Under the pieces are notes generated by a model. The model made no database searches, was not told the origin of the DNA, and saw only the letters and a program-made list of their open reading frames with translations. This document shows, piece after piece, positions 6,719 to 7,715 of a stretch of 7,715 nucleotides of DNA. The stretch covers positions 1 to 7,715 of the forward strand of contig DMAT01000083.1 of assembly GCA_003451635.1 (NCBI GenBank), in the 5' to 3' direction. The first letter of the stretch is position 1. Every line of letters starts with the position of its first letter. The position numbers and the translations under genes are program-made. This stretch comes from Syntrophus sp. (in: bacteria). GTDB lineage: Bacteria > Desulfobacterota > Syntrophia > Syntrophales > UBA8958.

Positions 6719-7165
6719 ATGAGAGTCCGGGTATCCGCAGTATTTGAGCAGGCCAACGAGATCCTCTGCATGAAGTATGTCTATGGGGGGAAAGATGTCT
6801 TCGCCCTTCCGGGCGGGGGCGTGGACAGGGATGTGCCGCTCCAGGAAGCCGTCAAAAGCGAATGGAAGAACGAACTGGGGGTAAAAGTAGAAGTCGGCGA
6901 CATTATCCTGGTCGGGGAGGCGCCCGGCACAAAAAGGCACCCCCAGACGCTGCACATCGTATTTCTAGCTACCGAGGTCCATGGCATTCCGAAAGTAAGA
7001 CCCGACCATACCCACTCGCTGGATATTGTATGGGTTTCCGTAAACAAACTGAAGGATTGCCCTTTGTACCCCGATGTGGGCAAACAGCTACATCAATACT
7101 TTCAGGAGGGGCAAAATAAATCCCTGGCGTTTATTGAAAATTGCATGGAGAGGGGTTTCTGGTAA
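6719..7165 (+). CDS. Nudix-fold protein with a degenerate Nudix box
   Basis: Small cytosolic protein of 148 residues with the Nudix layout: strand RVRVSAVFEQANEILCMKY, the loop ALPGGGVDRDVPLQEAVKSE (29-48), then WKNELGVKVEVGDI and later strands HIVFLATEV and DIVWVSVNKL. Nudix enzymes hydrolyse nucleoside diphosphates linked to another group, using the box GX5EX7REUXEEXGU. Aligned here, Gly33, Glu48, Glu52 and Gly54 remain. The first Glu is Val39, the Arg is Ser47, and one metal-binding Glu is Asn51. Metal-dependent hydrolysis may be weakened, altered in specificity, or lost; the protein could instead sense a nucleotide. The start is firm: AAAGGAGG (6707-6714) stands 4 bases before ATG. The C-terminal region (PDVGKQLHQYF to RGFW) is an extra helical tail. 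It is co-oriented with kdsD, 136 bases downstream, with no evident functional link. Confidence 0.8.
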   Translation: MRVRVSAVFEQANEILCMKYVYGGKDVFALPGGGVDRDVPLQEAVKSEWKNELGVKVEVGDIILVGEAPGTKRHPQTLHIVFLATEVHGIPKVRPDHTHSLDIVWVSVNKLKDCPLYPDVGKQLHQYFQEGQNKSLAFIENCMERGFW

Positions 7166-7196
7166 GAATGTTGATCAAAAACCAAGGAGCACCATC

Positions 7197-7241
7197 ATGT
7201 CCATGACAAAATAAGAAATCATCGACAGCTACCAGACATGA
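7197..7241 (+). pseudogene. Tiny SD-preceded frame interrupted by an ochre codon; possible gene remnant
   Basis: A good Shine-Dalgarno sequence AAGGAG (7184-7189) stands 7 bases before ATG 7197. Translation gives only MSMTK before TAA at 7212-7214. Past that stop, the same frame reads EIIDSYQT and then TGA at 7239-7241. A single CAA-to-TAA change would restore MSMTKQEIIDSYQT, which looks like a natural N-terminus. I read it as the start of a gene inactivated and largely deleted, or as a very short leader peptide 31 bases after the Nudix stop. I recognise no family. Chance cannot be excluded. Confidence 0.3.
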
Positions 7242-7255
7242 GGCATGTTTTTAGG

Positions 7256-7287
7256 GACACAGACTTTCAAAAGACGTGTCTTTATTT
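7256..7287 (+). terminator. Candidate terminator for the kdsD-Nudix side
   Basis: Outer arms GACAC (7256-7260) and GTGTC (7276-7280) pair perfectly. Inner arms CTTT (7264-7267) and AAAG (7270-7273) can extend the stem across a small internal loop. TTTATTT follows at 7281-7287 on the plus strand. It sits between convergent genes, where a terminator is expected. The stem is GC-poor and interrupted, so strength is uncertain. On the minus strand no T-run follows, so it is unlikely to serve the opposing operon equally. Confidence 0.4.
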
Positions 7288-7301
7288 ATCCGATAGAATT
7301 A

Positions 7302-7541
7302 TCAGACCTCTTTTCGTCTCAGCCAGGCTTCCTGAAAGAGCCTGCCAATCGTCAGAAAGAGGGCCAGGAAGAACATCCCAAACATGAAGTTGGGGGCCGT
7401 CCCGAAATACTGATCAATCTTAAAACCCAGATACAGGAAGAGGAAGGATGCAAAGGCAATCACGAATCCCCAGCTGCTGATGACCATGATGTGCTTATAC
7501 TGGTGATACACGGCTCTCTGTGTTTTTTGCTGTGTTGCCAT
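7302..7541 (-). CDS. AtpZ/AtpI family two-helix membrane protein
   Basis: Inner-membrane protein of 79 residues. A polar N-terminus (1-17, with MATQQKTQRAVYHQYK) is followed by helix 1 (about 18-39), the short link GFKIDQYFGTAP (39-50), helix 2 (about 51-69) and a basic tail, EAWLRRKEV. The G-x-x-x-D-x-x-F-G-T-A-P pattern between two helices is characteristic of AtpZ/AtpI (ATPase gene 1) proteins. In atp operons these help Mg2+ or Ca2+ handling and assembly of the F1F0 rotor ring. No atp gene is visible beside it: the upstream neighbour is a different membrane protein that ends 58 bases before, so it may serve another ion-coupled complex. The start is supported by AAGGAGG, 8 bases before ATG. 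It is probably the last gene of its operon and converges with the Nudix gene. Confidence 0.7.
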   Translation of the reverse strand: MATQQKTQRAVYHQYKHIMVISSWGFVIAFASFLFLYLGFKIDQYFGTAPNFMFGMFFLALFLTIGRLFQEAWLRRKEV

Positions 7542-7599
7542 GATCTGTTCCTCCTTGCCTCTTTATGTCGATCTGTATTCCCGATAAATCTCGGTTACA

Positions 7600-7715
7600 T
7601 TAGCCGACCAGGTTTTTAATGGTGTCGATAACCGGATTGGTGAAAAGAGCAATCAGCACTGTGTAAAGGGCGAAAACTCCGGCGACTTCTCCCGTGTACA
7701 TCTTCTCATACTTGT
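7600..7715 (-). CDS. C-terminal end of an unidentified membrane protein, partial
   Basis: Only the last 37 residues are in the window. They read KYEKMYTGEVAGVFALYTVL followed by IALFTNPVIDTIKNLVG and a TAA stop (7602-7600). About residues 10-26 are hydrophobic and look like one membrane helix, with a short amphipathic end. The Met at the fifth position has no Shine-Dalgarno sequence at usable spacing, so this is more likely the tail of a longer protein running off the right edge than a complete small protein. I do not recognise the family. It is co-transcribed with the AtpZ/AtpI-like gene, which suggests a shared membrane complex, perhaps ion-coupled (inference). Confidence 0.6.
   Translation of the reverse strand, partial: KYEKMYTGEVAGVFALYTVLIALFTNPVIDTIKNLVG

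Noticed and set aside
7245..7619. Plus-strand frame of 124 codons near the right edge
   Set aside because: It lies opposite the AtpZ/AtpI-like gene, which has a strong ribosome binding site and family motif. The plus frame has neither.

Overview
The window looks like ordinary chromosomal DNA from a Gram-negative bacterium. A KDO-pathway sugar isomerase (KdsD/KpsF) implies a lipopolysaccharide or KDO-containing outer envelope. The mix of an AtpZ/AtpI-like membrane protein, a transglutaminase/ABC exporter operon and moderately high GC suits an anaerobic deltaproteobacterial (Desulfobacterota, perhaps Syntrophales-like) lineage. That placement is an inference from style and gene content, not from a marker gene. 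No rRNA, tRNA, CRISPR array, insertion sequence or attachment site was found, and coding density is high with no gene-free stretch above 300 bases.

Positions 1-1445 hold a divergent pair. On the minus strand is a GlxA-type regulator (DJ-1/PfpI-like domain, AraC HTH cut off by the window edge). On the plus strand is an isochorismatase-family cysteine hydrolase. Their shared control region carries a perfect 14-bp palindrome lying on a plausible -35 box for the hydrolase, so the regulator probably controls its neighbour.

Positions 1541-5447 hold a compact minus-strand operon of three genes, transcribed from right to left. It encodes a membrane-anchored, probably periplasmic transglutaminase-like protein with an intact Cys-His-Asp triad, an ABC ATPase, and a roughly 12-helix ABC-2-type permease. 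Both junctions are 4-base ATGA overlaps. A near-consensus sigma70 promoter sits directly before the first gene and leaves a very short leader. This is the best candidate in the window for an undescribed system: an ABC exporter physically and translationally tied to an extracytoplasmic cysteine enzyme.

Positions 5587-7165 run on the plus strand. They hold kdsD (SIS plus two CBS domains, all four expected catalytic residues present), away from its usual kdsC/lpt neighbours, and then a Nudix-fold protein whose Nudix box has lost three consensus residues. After it comes a tiny SD-preceded reading frame broken by an ochre codon, probably a gene remnant, and a stem-loop that may end transcription.

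Positions 7302-7715 carry the end of another minus-strand operon: an AtpZ/AtpI-like two-helix protein preceded by the C-terminal 37 residues of an unidentified membrane protein that continues off the right edge.
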